DNA of 64,000 nucleotides from Yersinia artesiana (GTDB lineage: Bacteria > Pseudomonadota > Gammaproteobacteria > Enterobacterales > Enterobacteriaceae): NCBI RefSeq assembly GCF_902726545.1, contig NZ_CACVAD010000016.1:1-64000 (forward strand). The letters are read 5' to 3'. A program made the translations under genes and the position numbers. Under the pieces are notes generated by a model. It was given only the letters and a program-made list of their open reading frames with translations, was not told the origin of the DNA and did not search any database. Positions 51,152-62,475 of this stretch are shown here, piece by piece (position 1 is the first letter of the stretch; the number at the start of each line of letters is the position of its first letter).

Positions 51152-51364
51152 AGTTACTCCTTTACACCCCAAGGGGTGGTAGTGCCTGAGTATCAGAGTG
51201 CTGCTTTCTGTGTTCCGTGGAATATCAGAGAGGCCACTAAGCATCCATTACTGATTTTTATACTGAAAATAACATAAGGAACCTATAAATAACCTTAACG
51301 TCGTCGCTCACTTTTTGCCAATACTAACGTGCTGCTGGTGATAAAGTTGCGCAGGTGTCCGCAT

Positions 51365-52210
51365 TTATTGTCGCGCCAGGCGGCCGGTCGATGGCACAAA
51401 ATCAGTATTGGAACGCCATGGATTGATATCCAGCCCTCCGCGACGGGTATAGCGCGCATAAACTGACAGTGTATCAGGCCGGCAGAAACGCATAATGTCA
51501 TTGAAAATGCGTTCGACACACTGCTCGTGAAACTCATTATGATGACGGAAAGAGATCAGATAGCGCAGTAAGGCTTCGCGGTTAATTTGCGGGCCACTGT
51601 AGCTGATTTGGACTGAGCCCCAATCTGGTTGGTGAGTTATCAGACAGTTAGATTTAAGCAAGTGGCTGACCAGGCTCTCTTCTACGCGGTTTTTACCCGC
51701 AGCATTTTGCAGATAATCGGCATTGAACTCATAGCTATCGATACGAATATCTTGCTCATCCAGACATTCTCCCGCGAAGTTGGCTATCGGTTGATGCGTC
51801 ATTTCATCCAGATGGTATAGCGTGACACTCACTTCTCCTTGGGCACAGGCGGATAAATCCTGTTGCAAAGTGGTGCGTACACTTTCCCAGTCAGTAAATG
51901 CAGTTTGATTAAAACTGTTGAGGTAAAGTTTAAAGCTTTTTGACTCAATGAGATTAACGCTATCCGCATTTAGGCTAATTTCACCCACAGCAACTTGTGG
52001 TAAGCCCTTACTGTTTAGCCAGGATAGCTCATATAACGTCCAGATATCAGCACCATGAAAGGGCAGGTTATCGGGATATAAACCGAGAGGTTCGCGGTTC
52101 ATACTGCGTGGCACGGCCTGCAATAAGGTCACGTCGTAGTGATCACAATACGCGGTGGGTTTGCCTAGCGTCAGTTCCGCCAGAGCCTTGTGGTCTTGAT
52201 ATGAAGACAT
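51365..52210 (-). CDS. queF: NADPH-dependent preQ0 reductase QueF
   Basis: 281 residues, the long tunnelling-fold type. Cys189 ([16 protein letters not shown]) forms the thioimide with preQ0, and Asp196 is the proton donor. The NADPH-binding motif [15 protein letters not shown] is intact. It reduces 7-cyano-7-deazaguanine to preQ1, the last free-base step of queuosine synthesis for tRNA wobble position 34. It is divergent from syd, as in E. coli. Confidence 0.97.
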   Translation of the reverse strand: MSSYQDHKALAELTLGKPTAYCDHYDVTLLQAVPRSMNREPLGLYPDNLPFHGADIWTLYELSWLNSKGLPQVAVGEISLNADSVNLIESKSFKLYLNSFNQTAFTDWESVRTTLQQDLSACAQGEVSVTLYHLDEMTHQPIANFAGECLDEQDIRIDSYEFNADYLQNAAGKNRVEESLVSHLLKSNCLITHQPDWGSVQISYSGPQINREALLRYLISFRHHNEFHEQCVERIFNDIMRFCRPDTLSVYARYTRRGGLDINPWRSNTDFVPSTGRLARQ

Positions 52211-52343
52211 GCTGTTACCATGATGAGAGAAAGGTACAATAGCTGTAGTTTATCAATTTATGCCGCGTTTAACTGCATTTCTAAGTAGGGCAACGCCTTT
52301 TACCTTGGTGCAGCGCAAGTCGCCGCGATACAGAGAATTAACA

Positions 52344-52901
52344 ATGGATCAGAACGTTTCAACGGCACTCAAGAGCTTTACTCAGCGCTATATTGACTTA
52401 TGGCAGCAGCAAACCGGGCGGCCACCAGCCAGTGAGGAGCTTTATGGGGTACCTTCCCCCTGTAATGTAGAAACTCAAGATAATCAGGTGTTTTGGTTGC
52501 CGCAGCCTTTTGTTGGTGAAGCTAATCTTGCCAATATTGAACGGGCACTGGAGATTCAGCTTCATCCAGATATCCATGAGTTTTATACCCAGCAATATGC
52601 CGGAGACATGAAAGCTGATTTAGGTGATCACCGTTTTACCTTGCTCCAGGTCTGGAGCGAAGATGATTTCATCCGTTTACAGGAAAATCTCATTGGCCAT
52701 CTGGTGACACAGAAAAGGCTGAAACTCTCGCCGACACTGTTTTTAGCGACAACGGAATCGGAAATGACCATGGCTTCACTGTGTAATGTCAGTGGTAATG
52801 TTGTGTTAGAGGAGTTTGGTAGCGGAAAACGGACCTTACTGGCATCGACTCTTGCTCATTTTCTGGATGCATTACGTCCTGTATTTCCTGAAGAAAGATA
52901 G
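52344..52901 (+). CDS. syd: SecY-interacting protein Syd
   Basis: 185 residues from the ATG at 52344 ([20 protein letters not shown]); E. coli Syd has 181. Conserved blocks are [20 protein letters not shown] and [20 protein letters not shown]. It is a cytoplasmic peripheral protein that binds SecY and is thought to sense abnormal translocons. The reading from 52260 adds 28 residues without homology. csrB follows about 190 bases downstream. Confidence 0.93.
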   Translation: MDQNVSTALKSFTQRYIDLWQQQTGRPPASEELYGVPSPCNVETQDNQVFWLPQPFVGEANLANIERALEIQLHPDIHEFYTQQYAGDMKADLGDHRFTLLQVWSEDDFIRLQENLIGHLVTQKRLKLSPTLFLATTESEMTMASLCNVSGNVVLEEFGSGKRTLLASTLAHFLDALRPVFPEER

Positions 52902-52920
52902 GATTATTGCCCATTTGAGC

Positions 52921-52954
52921 ACAACGCGTGTGAGAGATCTCGCACACGCGTTGT
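52921..52954. promoter_or_regulatory. 34-bp palindrome upstream of csrB with UvrY/GacA-like box
   Basis: ACAACGCGTGTG and CACACGCGTTGT flank GAGATCTC; only one pair (A33/G42 of the 529xx coordinates) is mismatched. The inner 18 bases TGTGAGAGATCTCGCACA resemble the UvrY/SirA/GacA site TGTAAGN6CTTACA. It lies about 140-170 bases ahead of csrB, where UvrY binds in E. coli. It could also act as a syd terminator hairpin, but it has no T-run. Confidence 0.6.
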
Positions 52955-53092
52955 GAGACATCACTTCTATTCCTTTTATGTGAAATTATTGTATTAGATT
53001 TATCTTCAATAAAATCATTTTGTTATAAACATTCATTTTTTTATATATAAAAGCATCGCCTTCATTCTCCTTACAGTACCTTGTCTCTCTTT

Positions 53093-53441
53093 GTCGATTA
53101 AGCGATCCTTTACTTGCCCGATAGGATCTGGCGGAAAGGAAGGTGTCAGGATGGTGCCACTTCAGGATGAAGGACACAGGGACTGCTTAGGACGAGTGAA
53201 GGGATGTTTCAGGAAGAAACAAAGGACACCTCCAGGATGGAGATTGAGAGCCAGTTCAGGATGATTGGTGGGTTAGGATAACTTCAGGATTGACACCGGG
53301 ATGGTGTAGAACAACGCGATGGATTGCTGGTTAGGATAACCGCACGGAAAAGTTTTCAAGGATTGAGCAGGGAGCATCACTTTTAGCTGGATTGCTATGA
53401 AACGAATAGAGGGGTACTGGTCAAACAGTACCCCTTTTTTT
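53093..53441 (+). ncRNA. csrB: CsrB regulatory RNA (CsrA-sequestering)
   Basis: About 350 bases with some 23 GGA motifs, many as CAGGAT or AAGGAC in predicted hairpin loops, and no credible ORF. The stretch AAAGGACACCTCCAGGATGG and the 3' part (CAAGGATTGAGCAGGGAGCA) match E. coli CsrB. The locus, syd-csrB-yqcC, is the same. It ends in GGGGTACTG ... CAGTACCCC and seven T (53411-53441). The 5' end is inferred from GTCGA similarity and is uncertain by about 15 bases. CsrB titrates CsrA and is switched on by BarA-UvrY. Confidence 0.93.
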
Positions 53442-53569
53442 ATCTTCATTTTGCTCAATCCACCTCTGTCGTCTAGGGTGTGAGTTTGGGCATATTGTTC
53501 TTCAATGGTATGCTTGGCCGCCGTTGAACCAGCACGGTGAATGGTTGTTTTTTGGTTGAGAGCATAATC

Positions 53570-53902
53570 ATGAATACAGAAAATCAGGTGCGCCTGAGCC
53601 TACAGAATATCGAGCTTGCCATGCGGGAAATTGATCTTTGGCAATCAGTTCCGCCACAAGCCGAGGCTTTTGAAAGTAATGAGCCTTTTAGCATTGACAC
53701 CATGGATGCTGAGCAGTGGTTGCAATGGGTACTTATCCCGCGAATGTATGCATTGTTGGAGTCGAAAGGGCCACTCCCCACACGTTTTGCTATTACACCC
53801 TATTTTGAAGAAGCGCTGACTGGCGAGGGTCGCCCGGATTGCACCTTACTGCTGGTAGAACTACAGCGTCTCGATGACCTGCTGAATAAAGAAAGTCACT
53901 AA
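53570..53902 (+). CDS. yqcC: YqcC family protein (DUF446)
   Basis: 110 residues from the ATG at 53570 (MNTENQVRLSLQNIELAMRE); an earlier ATG at 53537 adds eleven doubtful residues. The family core is DTMDAEQWLQWVLIPRMYAL. It is a small helical cytoplasmic protein of unknown function. It ends one base into the truC start, so the two are coupled. It is the first gene of yqcC-truC-yqcA. Confidence 0.92.
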   Translation: MNTENQVRLSLQNIELAMREIDLWQSVPPQAEAFESNEPFSIDTMDAEQWLQWVLIPRMYALLESKGPLPTRFAITPYFEEALTGEGRPDCTLLLVELQRLDDLLNKESH

Positions 53903-54675
53903 TGCTGGAAATACTCTATCAAGACGAACATATAGTTGCGGTAAATAAACCTGCCGGCTGGTTAGTTCATCGCAGTTGGTTGGATAGCAATGAAACCGTT
54001 TTTGTCATGCAAACGGTACGTGATCAAATTGGTCAGCATGTTTATACCGTTCATCGCCTGGATCGCCCGACATCGGGTGTCCTGCTAATGGCGCTGTCCA
54101 GCGATGTGGCTCGTGCCCTTTCGTTGCAATTTGAACAACATCAGATTCAGAAAACCTATCATGCGGTCGTTCGTGGATACGTGCTGGAAGATGGCACTAT
54201 TGATTATGAGATGACTGAAGAGCTAGACAAGATCGCGGATAAATTCGCTCGCCCCGATAAGGCACCACAGCCTTCAGTGACCCATTATCAGGCTCTGTCT
54301 CAAGTAGAAGTACCTATTGCCATCGGGCGCTATGACACTGCGCGCTTTAGTTTAATGGAGTTAAAACCAGAAACGGGCCGCAAGCATCAACTTCGCCGGC
54401 ATATGGCGCATATTCGCCACCCGATCATCGGTGACAGCACCCACGGCGATCTGCGTCAGAATCGTGGGATTGCAAAGCATTTTGATTGCTCGCGGCTGAT
54501 GCTTCATGCCAGTCATTTGCAGTTGAATCACCCTGTGACCGGAGTGCCACTAAGTTTGACGGCGCGTTGGGATGAATCCTGGCAACAACTGATGTCACAC
54601 TTTGGTTGGCTGGATATTGCCCCTCATCTTGAAAGGGTTGAGTTTGCAGTAACGGCGAGTCAGGATAGTGCGTAA
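53902..54675 (+). CDS. truC: tRNA pseudouridine(65) synthase TruC
   Basis: 257 residues, RluA family. The catalytic Asp54 lies in VHRLDRPTSGVLLMAL. The second motif, PETGRKHQLRRHMAHIRHPI, is intact. It makes pseudouridine 65 in tRNA-Ile1 and tRNA-Asp. The start overlaps the yqcC stop by one base. yqcA follows after about 30 bases. Confidence 0.96.
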   Translation: MLEILYQDEHIVAVNKPAGWLVHRSWLDSNETVFVMQTVRDQIGQHVYTVHRLDRPTSGVLLMALSSDVARALSLQFEQHQIQKTYHAVVRGYVLEDGTIDYEMTEELDKIADKFARPDKAPQPSVTHYQALSQVEVPIAIGRYDTARFSLMELKPETGRKHQLRRHMAHIRHPIIGDSTHGDLRQNRGIAKHFDCSRLMLHASHLQLNHPVTGVPLSLTARWDESWQQLMSHFGWLDIAPHLERVEFAVTASQDSA

Positions 54676-54703
54676 TTTTTTTCGTTAAAAGGAAATGTTT
54701 TTT

Positions 54704-55153
54704 ATGGCTCAGGTCGGGATTTTTGTCGGCACGGTGTACGGTAACTCACTGTTAGTTGCAGAAGAGGCCGAGAGCATACTGAAAGAACAGGGGCATGAGG
54801 TCAAAGTGTTCGATGAGGGGACTTTAGAAGCCTGGCAGTATTATCGTCAACATTATGTGCTCGTGGTGACCTCGACAACCGGACAGGGGGATTTCCCTGA
54901 CAGCATTGCTCCGCTTTTTGTCGCTGTCCGTGATCAGGTTGGATTTCAGCCAGAATTGCGTTATGGCGTCATTGCGTTGGGTGACAGCAGTTATGATAAC
55001 TTCTGCGGAGCCGGGCGTGCATTTGATGAGTTATTACAAGAGCAGGGTGCGACACGAATTGGCGAAAGGCTGGAGATTGATGCCATTGAACATCCGGAAC
55101 CTGAGGTTGTTTCAGCTTCGTGGGTGGAGCAGTGGGGTCGTCTACTTCAATAA
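54704..55153 (+). CDS. yqcA: Flavodoxin YqcA
   Basis: 149 residues from the ATG at 54704 ([20 protein letters not shown]), three codons inside a longer reading. Flavodoxin fold: the FMN phosphate loop is GTVYGNS, and the isoalloxazine loops are [11 protein letters not shown] and [13 protein letters not shown]. It is a one-electron carrier of the MioC-like short flavodoxin class; its partners are unknown. It is the last gene of the operon and the last of the syd/yqcA block before a synteny junction. Confidence 0.95.
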   Translation: MAQVGIFVGTVYGNSLLVAEEAESILKEQGHEVKVFDEGTLEAWQYYRQHYVLVVTSTTGQGDFPDSIAPLFVAVRDQVGFQPELRYGVIALGDSSYDNFCGAGRAFDELLQEQGATRIGERLEIDAIEHPEPEVVSASWVEQWGRLLQ

Positions 55154-55224
55154 CTATTTATTTCAATAACTGTTTATTTCAATAATTATACCACCATGCT
55201 TTAACTCGAGCTATTTAGGGTATT
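55151..55224. repeat. Short direct repeat and ERIC-end remnant at a synteny junction
   Basis: TAACTATTTATTTCAATAA is followed at once by TAACTGTTTATTTCAATAA. Next comes TATACC, and TTAACTCGAGCTATTTAGGG at 55200-55220, which resembles the end of the full ERIC copies. The middle of the element is lost. Confidence 0.45.
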
Positions 55225-55242
55225 AATCCTTTACTCATGAAG

Positions 55243-55276
55243 TTGCAGGTGAGAGCGATGTTTATTCACCTGCAAC
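55243..55276 (-). terminator. Hairpin after yaeH
   Basis: GTTGCAGGTGA ... TCACCTGCAAC is a long stem in the 158-base gap between yqcA and yaeH, suitable for either strand. T-runs are poor. Confidence 0.5.
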
Positions 55277-55311
55277 AACAATGACTTTAGTGATACAACG
55301 ATGCCACCGAT

Positions 55312-55701
55312 TTAGCGGCCGCTGGTCAGTTTTTCCAGGTCAGCTTCAATCTCGGCAATCTTATTGGTCACTACACTCTCTAAATGACGCAAGTCATCCA
55401 GAATCTTACGTTTCAAATCAACTTCAACTTGATCGCGTTTGCACAGTTGATCAAGTTCATCAATGACATAGCGTAGATTTGGGTTGATTTCATTGATTTC
55501 TTTATAGCCATGACCAGCATTATCAGCAACTACAGTTTTGCGTTGGCGTGGGTATTTGAACTTCACACTCTTAGCAAAAAATTCACCTTTATCTTTGCGG
55601 AAGTAAATTTTCAGAATGTCGTTATTGGCCTCCTGACGCAGGCTATAGCGATCGACATCTTCTGGTTGTGTGATTCCTAAGCTTTTCAGATTGTCATACA
55701 T
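55312..55701 (-). CDS. yaeH: DUF3461 family protein YaeH
   Basis: 129 residues, nearly colinear with E. coli YaeH from [20 protein letters not shown] to the C-terminal coiled region with [17 protein letters not shown]. Highly charged, with no signal or membrane segment; cytoplasmic. Function unknown. It starts the yaeH-dapD-glnD-map-rpsB block known from another part of the E. coli chromosome. Confidence 0.92.
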   Translation of the reverse strand: MYDNLKSLGITQPEDVDRYSLRQEANNDILKIYFRKDKGEFFAKSVKFKYPRQRKTVVADNAGHGYKEINEINPNLRYVIDELDQLCKRDQVEVDLKRKILDDLRHLESVVTNKIAEIEADLEKLTSGR

Positions 55702-55784
55702 AGCGCCACCTTTTTAGTTTTATATTCCACAGTTTATGATTATGACGGTAATTTTCGCCAAAGAATGTGATTAACCCACAAGGC

Positions 55785-55813
55785 AAAAAAATAGCGGGGG
55801 ATTAGCCCGCTAT
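55785..55813 (-). terminator. dapD terminator
   Basis: On the minus strand: ATAGCGGG, loop, CCCGCTAT, then seven T, just after dapD. Confidence 0.85.
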
Positions 55814-55821
55814 CTTCAATC

Positions 55822-56646
55822 TTAGTCGATAGTGCGTAATAACTCATTGATGCCGACTTTTCCGCGGGTCTTCGCGTCAACTTTCTTCACGATAACCGCG
55901 CAGTACAGACTGTAGCTGCCGTCTTTCGATGGCAAATTGCCTGAAACAACGACCGAGCCTGCGGGAACGCGACCATAATGGATTTCACCGGTTTCACGAT
56001 CATAAATACGGGTGCTTTGACCGATGAATACGCCCATAGAAATAACCGAGCCTTCTTCAACGATAACCCCTTCGACCACTTCTGAGCGCGCGCCGACAAA
56101 GCAGTTGTCTTCGATAATGGTCGGGTTAGCTTGCAGTGGCTCCAACACGCCACCAATGCCAACACCGCCGGACAGGTGAACGTTCTTGCCGATTTGTGCG
56201 CAAGAACCGACAGTTGCCCATGTGTCCACCATGGTGCCTTCATCAACAAAAGCCCCGATATTCACGTAGGAAGGCATTAGCACAGTATTGCGCGCAATGA
56301 ATGCGCCTTTACGCACGGTTGCCGGTGGTACGACACGGAAGCCTTCACGTTGGAAACGGGCTTCATCATAGCCAGCAAACTTCATTGGGACTTTATCGTA
56401 GTAACGCGTTTCCGCACCTTCCATGACTTGGTTGTCATTGATGCGGAAAGACAGCAGCACGGCTTTTTTCAACCACTGATGGGTAATCCATTGACCGTCA
56501 ATCTTTTCTGCAACCCGCAGGGCACCGGTATCCAGTAAATCAATTACATGGTTAATCGCTTCGCGCGTTACGGTGTCTACGTTTGCCGGAGTGATATCTG
56601 CACGGCGTTCGAAAGCGGTTTCAATAACGTTCTGTAGTTGCTGCAT
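55822..56646 (-). CDS. dapD: Tetrahydrodipicolinate N-succinyltransferase
   Basis: 274 residues from the ATG at 56646 ([20 protein letters not shown]), as in E. coli; the reading from 56688 adds 14 residues. A left-handed beta-helix is formed by hexapeptide repeats ([20 protein letters not shown] and on). It transfers succinyl from CoA to tetrahydrodipicolinate in the diaminopimelate/lysine pathway, cytoplasmic trimer. It feeds the substrate chain completed by LysA elsewhere in this window. Confidence 0.97.
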   Translation of the reverse strand: MQQLQNVIETAFERRADITPANVDTVTREAINHVIDLLDTGALRVAEKIDGQWITHQWLKKAVLLSFRINDNQVMEGAETRYYDKVPMKFAGYDEARFQREGFRVVPPATVRKGAFIARNTVLMPSYVNIGAFVDEGTMVDTWATVGSCAQIGKNVHLSGGVGIGGVLEPLQANPTIIEDNCFVGARSEVVEGVIVEEGSVISMGVFIGQSTRIYDRETGEIHYGRVPAGSVVVSGNLPSKDGSYSLYCAVIVKKVDAKTRGKVGINELLRTID

Positions 56647-56761
56647 ACTGTTCTTTCCCGATGTTATACCCTTCGAACTTGAAACCATTGCAATGTAAGC
56701 AATAACATCAATGATCTTGGGGGCGATTGTAAGAAAATTAATGACTAAAAAGCTATTTGTA

Positions 56762-59440
56762 TCACAGTTTATCGTTCGGATTGAGGGTATCTGTCAACCG
56801 TTGTGCTAATTCACGACGCGTTTCAATGCTTAAAGCACGGCGATCCTTATCAGCTAACACAAATAAATCCTCCACTCGTTCGCCGATCGTGGTGATACGT
56901 GCACTATGCAGTGATAACCCTAAATCAGCGAAAATGTCACCGACGCGTGCCAGTAAGCCCGGCTGGTCCAGAGCAATAAGCTCCAGATAAGTCCGGCGTT
57001 CATTATGTGTTGGCAAGAAATTGGTTTCGGTCGGGACACTGAAATGGCGTAATTTGGGCGATAAACGTCTTACCCGTGGATGTTGATAGTTTTGTCGGGT
57101 CATCGCTTGCTGCAAGGCATGGATGATAATAGGGTGCCTATCTTGCGCTAATGGGCTGCCATCAGGTTCCAACACAATAAAGGTATCCATCGCCATGCCA
57201 TCCCGGTTGGTAAAAATTTGCGCGTCATGGACACTCAGGTTGCGGCGATCCAGCTCACCCACCACCGCAGCAAACAACGACGGGCGATCAGGGCACCAGA
57301 TAAAGATTTCAGTCCCACCACGCGTTGCCTGGCGGCTTACCAGTACCAATGGTTTGGTTGAGTCATGTTCCAGTAGATGGCGAGCATGCCAGGCTAATTG
57401 ATTGGGTGAATGACGCAGGAAATAATCCGCCCGACAGCGGCTCCAGATATGGTGCAGCGCTTCTTCATCAATATTATCCATGCGCAGCAATGCTAACGCC
57501 TGAAGCCGATGATGGCGAACGCGTTCGCGTAAATCCGGGCTGTTTTGCATTCCGCGACGTAGCTGTTTCTCTGTAGCGAAATAAAGTTCGCGCAGCAGGC
57601 TTTGTTTCCAGCTATTCCACAGGTTTTCATTGGTGGCACAAATATCAGCGACGGTCAGGCTGACTAAATAGCGCAAGCGGGTTTCACTTTGTACTTCTGC
57701 TGAAAATTGCTGTATCACCGCCGGGTCTTGAATATCACGACGTTGAGCGGTTACTGACATCAATAAATGGCAACGGACTAGCCAGGCAACAAGCTGGGCC
57801 TCGCGGGAGTTCAGCCCATGCTGTTCGGCAAATTCCAGCACATCGTGCGCGCCTAATATTGAATGGTCACCCCCCCGTCCTTTGGCGATATCATGAAACA
57901 ACGCCGCGAGCAGCAAGAGTTCAGGCTGAGGTAAGCGCGGATAAAGTTCGACACAAAGAGGGTGACGCGGGCGGGTGGTTTCATCGGCAAAACTTTCGAG
58001 TTTAAGTAACACTCGGATTGTATGTTCATCGACGGTATAAGCATGAAACAGGTCAAACTGCATCTGCCCGACAATACTGCCCCACTGCGGCATATAAGCC
58101 CACAGCACACTGTGGCGATGCATAGGTAATAGCGCTCGGGAAACGGCACCCGGATGTCGTAAAATGGCCATAAACAGTTTGCGTGCTTCAGGGATATTAC
58201 ATAGTGGCTGCTTCAGGTGACGACGTGCATGGCGTAAACGGCGTACCGTGGTGGAGTAGATACCTTTGATGTCCTGATTGCGCACCATGAGATAGAACAT
58301 GCGCATAATGGCTTCAGGTTTCTCAACAAACAGATTTTCATCACGCAAATCGATTAAATCGCCACGTAATTGAAATTCATCATCCAGCGACCGCGGTTTC
58401 TCATTGGCATCCAGCGCCAATATGGCTTCATCAAATAGCTGCAATAGCATGTTGTTCAGCTCACTGACCCGGCGAGTCATGCGATAAAAATCTTTCATCA
58501 TGCGCTCGACCGGCTCATTCCCTTCGCCCTGATATTGCAAAAGTTGGGCAACACTCAGTTGGCGGTCAAACAGCAGGCGGTTATCGTAGCGGGTGAGTAC
58601 CAAATGCAAGGCAAAGCGGATACGCCACAAAAAACTTTGGCTTTCAATCAGTTCGTTGCGCTCGGCTTTAGTGAGAAAACCAAAATCAACCATCTCACTC
58701 AATGACGTCGCACCAAAATGGCGGCGGGCAACCCACTGAAGAGTATGAATATCCCTTAATCCACCGGGGCTGCTTTTGATATCCGGTTCCAGATTATAAC
58801 TGGTACCGTGATAGCGTTTATGCCGCTCTTGTTGCTCCACCACTTTGGCATGGAAAAATTTTGGCGAGGGCCAGAAGTTGTCGCTGAAAATATGTTTTTG
58901 CATCTGTAGGAATAGAGCAACATCGCCACAAATGAGGCGCGATTCAATCATATTGGTAGCAACGGTGAGGTCAGCCAAGCCTTCCAGCAAACACTCTTCC
59001 AGAGTACGCACACTGTGGCCGACTTCCAGTTTTAGATCCCAGAGTAAGGTGATCAACTGGCCGACGCGCTGCGCGTGTTCATCATTGAGGCGCTGTTTGG
59101 ACAGAATTAGCACATCAATGTCTGAAAGCGGATGCAGCTCGCCACGACCGTAACCGCCGACGGCGACCAGCGCAGTTTCTGGCACGTCATCGAAGCCATA
59201 GAATGTCCACAGTCGACCTAACAGGCGATCAATGTAATCACTGCGTGCCGCAATTAATGTCTCCGCACTGATTCCGCCATTGAATGCATCAGCCTGCCAG
59301 GACTGGAAAGTTTCCAATCGCTGCTTGAGCTCTGGACAATTAAGCTCGCTATCAAGATAGGTTGTCGGAGATGCGGGCTGCTCAGGAATGACCTTCGTTA
59401 CCACGGGAGGTACAGAGTGCTCGGTGTGATTGTCAGACAT
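56762..59440 (-). CDS. glnD: PII uridylyltransferase/uridylyl-removing enzyme GlnD
   Basis: 892 residues (E. coli 890). In order: nucleotidyltransferase domain with [20 protein letters not shown] (the Asp pair binds Mg), an HD hydrolase domain with [14 protein letters not shown], and two C-terminal ACT domains ([40 protein letters not shown]). It uridylylates PII when glutamine is low and removes UMP when it is high, setting GlnE and NtrBC activity. It lies downstream of map on the same strand, 60 bases away with a terminator between. Confidence 0.97.
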   Translation of the reverse strand: MSDNHTEHSVPPVVTKVIPEQPASPTTYLDSELNCPELKQRLETFQSWQADAFNGGISAETLIAARSDYIDRLLGRLWTFYGFDDVPETALVAVGGYGRGELHPLSDIDVLILSKQRLNDEHAQRVGQLITLLWDLKLEVGHSVRTLEECLLEGLADLTVATNMIESRLICGDVALFLQMQKHIFSDNFWPSPKFFHAKVVEQQERHKRYHGTSYNLEPDIKSSPGGLRDIHTLQWVARRHFGATSLSEMVDFGFLTKAERNELIESQSFLWRIRFALHLVLTRYDNRLLFDRQLSVAQLLQYQGEGNEPVERMMKDFYRMTRRVSELNNMLLQLFDEAILALDANEKPRSLDDEFQLRGDLIDLRDENLFVEKPEAIMRMFYLMVRNQDIKGIYSTTVRRLRHARRHLKQPLCNIPEARKLFMAILRHPGAVSRALLPMHRHSVLWAYMPQWGSIVGQMQFDLFHAYTVDEHTIRVLLKLESFADETTRPRHPLCVELYPRLPQPELLLLAALFHDIAKGRGGDHSILGAHDVLEFAEQHGLNSREAQLVAWLVRCHLLMSVTAQRRDIQDPAVIQQFSAEVQSETRLRYLVSLTVADICATNENLWNSWKQSLLRELYFATEKQLRRGMQNSPDLRERVRHHRLQALALLRMDNIDEEALHHIWSRCRADYFLRHSPNQLAWHARHLLEHDSTKPLVLVSRQATRGGTEIFIWCPDRPSLFAAVVGELDRRNLSVHDAQIFTNRDGMAMDTFIVLEPDGSPLAQDRHPIIIHALQQAMTRQNYQHPRVRRLSPKLRHFSVPTETNFLPTHNERRTYLELIALDQPGLLARVGDIFADLGLSLHSARITTIGERVEDLFVLADKDRRALSIETRRELAQRLTDTLNPNDKL

Positions 59441-59468
59441 ATGCTTACCTGGTAAAAGACGCAGCCCA

Positions 59469-59493
59469 TAAAAAAGCCGGCGGCTGCCGGCTT
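59469..59493 (-). terminator. map terminator
   Basis: On the minus strand: AAGCCGGC, AGCC, GCCGGCTT, then TTTT, between map and glnD. Confidence 0.8.
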
Positions 59494-59500
59494 ATCATTA

Positions 59501-60292
59501 TTACTCGTGCGTTATGATGTTGGGGATAGTGTCATCCTTGCGCAACGTCATTATTTCGCAGCCGTTATCAGTTACCACAATAGTATGCTCATACTGCGCC
59601 GACAAGCTGCGATCTTTAGTTTTTACTGTCCAACCGTCTTTCATGGTGCGGATGCGATAATCGCCAGCATTGACCATAGGTTCAATGGTGAAAGCCATAC
59701 CGGCTTGCAGCACAACACCACCATCATCAGCATCATAGTGCAGAACCTGTGGCTCCTCATGGAAACCTTCACCAATGCCGTGACCACAATATTCACGCAC
59801 TACTGAGAAGTTTTCTGCTTCTACAAACTTCTGGATCTCTTTGCCCAAGGTGCGCAGACGGATGCCCGGTTTAACCATTTTGATGGCCAGATACAGGCTC
59901 TCTTGTGTCACTCGGCATAAGCGCTCACCAAGAATGGTAGGCTTGCCGACAATAAACATTTTTGATGTGTCGCCATGAAAGCCATCTTTAATCACGGTAA
60001 CGTCGATATTGACGATATCGCCATCTTTCAGGACTTTTTCATCACTTGGAATACCGTGGCAGATAACTTCATTTACTGAAATACAAACTGATTTTGGAAA
60101 GCCGTGATAACCGAGACACGCGGAAATAGCTTGCTGGTGGTTGGTGATATGGTCGTGACAAATACGATCAAGTTCGCCAGTGGTGACGCCTGGTTTGACG
60201 TGAGGCTCAATGATTTCCAGCACTTCAGCAGCCAAACGGCCAGCAACGCGCATTTTTTGAATATCTTCAGGTGTTTTGATTGAGATTGCCAT
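59501..60292 (-). CDS. map: Methionine aminopeptidase, type I
   Basis: 263 residues. Pita-bread fold with His79 (VICHGIPSD), metal ligands Asp97 (VNIDVTV) and Asp108 (GFHGDTSK), His171 (YCGHGIGEGFH) and the late glutamates in FTIEPMV and YEHTIVV. It removes N-terminal methionine cotranslationally. It is divergent from rpsB across about 427 bases, as in E. coli. Confidence 0.98.
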   Translation of the reverse strand: MAISIKTPEDIQKMRVAGRLAAEVLEIIEPHVKPGVTTGELDRICHDHITNHQQAISACLGYHGFPKSVCISVNEVICHGIPSDEKVLKDGDIVNIDVTVIKDGFHGDTSKMFIVGKPTILGERLCRVTQESLYLAIKMVKPGIRLRTLGKEIQKFVEAENFSVVREYCGHGIGEGFHEEPQVLHYDADDGGVVLQAGMAFTIEPMVNAGDYRIRTMKDGWTVKTKDRSLSAQYEHTIVVTDNGCEIMTLRKDDTIPNIITHE

Positions 60293-60468
60293 GCAAAAGT
60301 GTCCGTAGGGGCTATAGATGACCAGCCGCCGTTAATAAATAGATATGAATAAGCAGGTAAATATCGATTAATAAAAAATCTACGCTAAAAATCTGTTGCT
60401 AATGGTACCAGCCCTGCAATTTGCTGCCAAACTTTCGTTTGCAATGGCGACACTAAATTCAACAAAAG

Positions 60469-60498
60469 TTGGTGTGTTGTGGCTGTTTATGGTATAAA
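60469..60498 (+). promoter_or_regulatory. rpsB promoter
   Basis: TTGGTG, 18 bases, TATAAA, followed by a GCGCGCC discriminator. A GC-rich discriminator is the mark of stringent (ppGpp/DksA) control of ribosomal promoters. The leader would be about 210 bases long. Confidence 0.65.
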
Positions 60499-60589
60499 GC
60501 GCGCCGGCGAACCGCACTCTCTTCTTGGGTATATCCTGATAAGAAAGTGTTGTTTAGTCGAGTAATACCAATCGCACTCATATGTGTAA

Positions 60590-61444
<855 letters not shown>

Positions 61445-61450
61445 TAAGTC

Positions 61451-61520
61451 AGGCTCGTCGTGAGCCCTTATTAACCAGGTATTGAATATGTTGGTTAGGG
61501 GGCCTTTTATAGGCCCCCTT
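61451..61520 (+). terminator. Two hairpins between rpsB and tsf (attenuator-like)
   Basis: GGCTC GTCGT GAGCC (61452-61466) is followed by AGGGGGCC TTTTATA GGCCCCCT and TT (61497-61520). The second is a strong stem with a short T tail, suited to partial termination that lowers tsf relative to rpsB. Confidence 0.6.
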
Positions 61521-61571
61521 TGCGTATCTAATGTGAGATCTTGTTTTCACAAGAGAACCGAGGAAATTGAA

Positions 61572-62429
61572 ATGGTTGCTATTACCGCTGCTTTGGTAAA
61601 AGAACTGCGTGAGCGTACTGCCGCAGGCATGATGGAATGTAAAAAGGCGTTGGTTGAAGCTAACGGCGACATCGAGCTTGCCATCGACAATATGCGTAAA
61701 TCTGGTCAGGCTAAAGCTGCCAAGAAAGCAGGCCGTATCGCTGCTGAAGGTATCATCCTGGCTAAAGTATCAGCCGACGGCAAATTCGGTGTGATTCTGG
61801 AACTGAACTGCGAAACTGACTTCGTTGCTAAAGATGCTGGCTTCAAAGCATTCGGCGAAGAAGTTATCAACGCAGCTCTGGCTGACAAAATCGCTGATAT
61901 CGACGTTCTGAAAGCTAAGTTCGAAGAACAACGCGCTAACCTGGTTGCTAAAATCGGTGAGAACATCAACATTCGTCGTGTTGCTGTTCTGGAAGGCGAT
62001 GTTCTGGGGACTTATCTGCACGGTGCACGTATCGGTGTTATGGTTGCGGCAACTGGCGCTGATGAAGAGCTGGTTAAGCACATTGCTATGCACATTGCGG
62101 CAAGCAAACCTGAATACGTTAAGCCAGAAGATGTTCCTGCTGAAGTTGTTGCTCGCGAGCACCAAATCCAGTTGGACATCGCTATTGAATCCGGCAAGCC
62201 ACGTGAAATTGCTGAGAAGATGGTTGAAGGCCGTATGCGTAAGTTCACCGGCGAAGTTTCTCTGACTGGTCAGAACTTCGTAATGGACCCAAGCAAAACT
62301 GTTGGCGATCTGTTGAAAGAAAACAACGCTGACGTTGTAAACTTCATCCGCTTCGAAGTGGGCGAAGGCATTGAGAAAGTTGAGACTGACTTTGCTGCTG
62401 AAGTTGCAGCAATGAGCAAACAGTCTTAA
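61572..62429 (+). CDS. tsf: Translation elongation factor Ts
   Basis: 285 residues from the ATG at 61572, preceded by GAGGAAA; the ORF from 61482 includes the hairpin region. The N-terminal UBA-like motif [20 protein letters not shown] and the nucleotide-exchange core [17 protein letters not shown] are typical. EF-Ts exchanges GDP for GTP on EF-Tu. Two EF-Ts domains follow. Highly biased codon use. It ends before a clear terminator. Confidence 0.98.
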   Translation: MVAITAALVKELRERTAAGMMECKKALVEANGDIELAIDNMRKSGQAKAAKKAGRIAAEGIILAKVSADGKFGVILELNCETDFVAKDAGFKAFGEEVINAALADKIADIDVLKAKFEEQRANLVAKIGENINIRRVAVLEGDVLGTYLHGARIGVMVAATGADEELVKHIAMHIAASKPEYVKPEDVPAEVVAREHQIQLDIAIESGKPREIAEKMVEGRMRKFTGEVSLTGQNFVMDPSKTVGDLLKENNADVVNFIRFEVGEGIEKVETDFAAEVAAMSKQS

Positions 62430-62435
62430 TGCTAA

Positions 62436-62466
62436 AAATGGGGCCGCCATCAGGCGGTTCCATTTT
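62436..62466 (+). terminator. tsf terminator
   Basis: ATGGGGCCGCC ATCA GGCGGTTCCAT (one mismatched pair) then TTTAT. Confidence 0.75.
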
Positions 62467-62475
62467 ATCCATTCG

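Noticed and set aside
52986-53458. Minus-strand small ORFs over csrB
   Set aside because: They overlap the GGA-rich CsrB RNA and its terminator and have no homology signal.
56660-56700. ERIC-end-like sequence upstream of dapD
   Set aside because: TATACCC followed by CTTGAAACC recalls ERIC ends, but the match is short and breaks quickly.
61770-62450. 226-codon minus-strand frame across tsf
   Set aside because: Biased codon use in a highly expressed gene removes antisense stops. The plus strand is EF-Ts.
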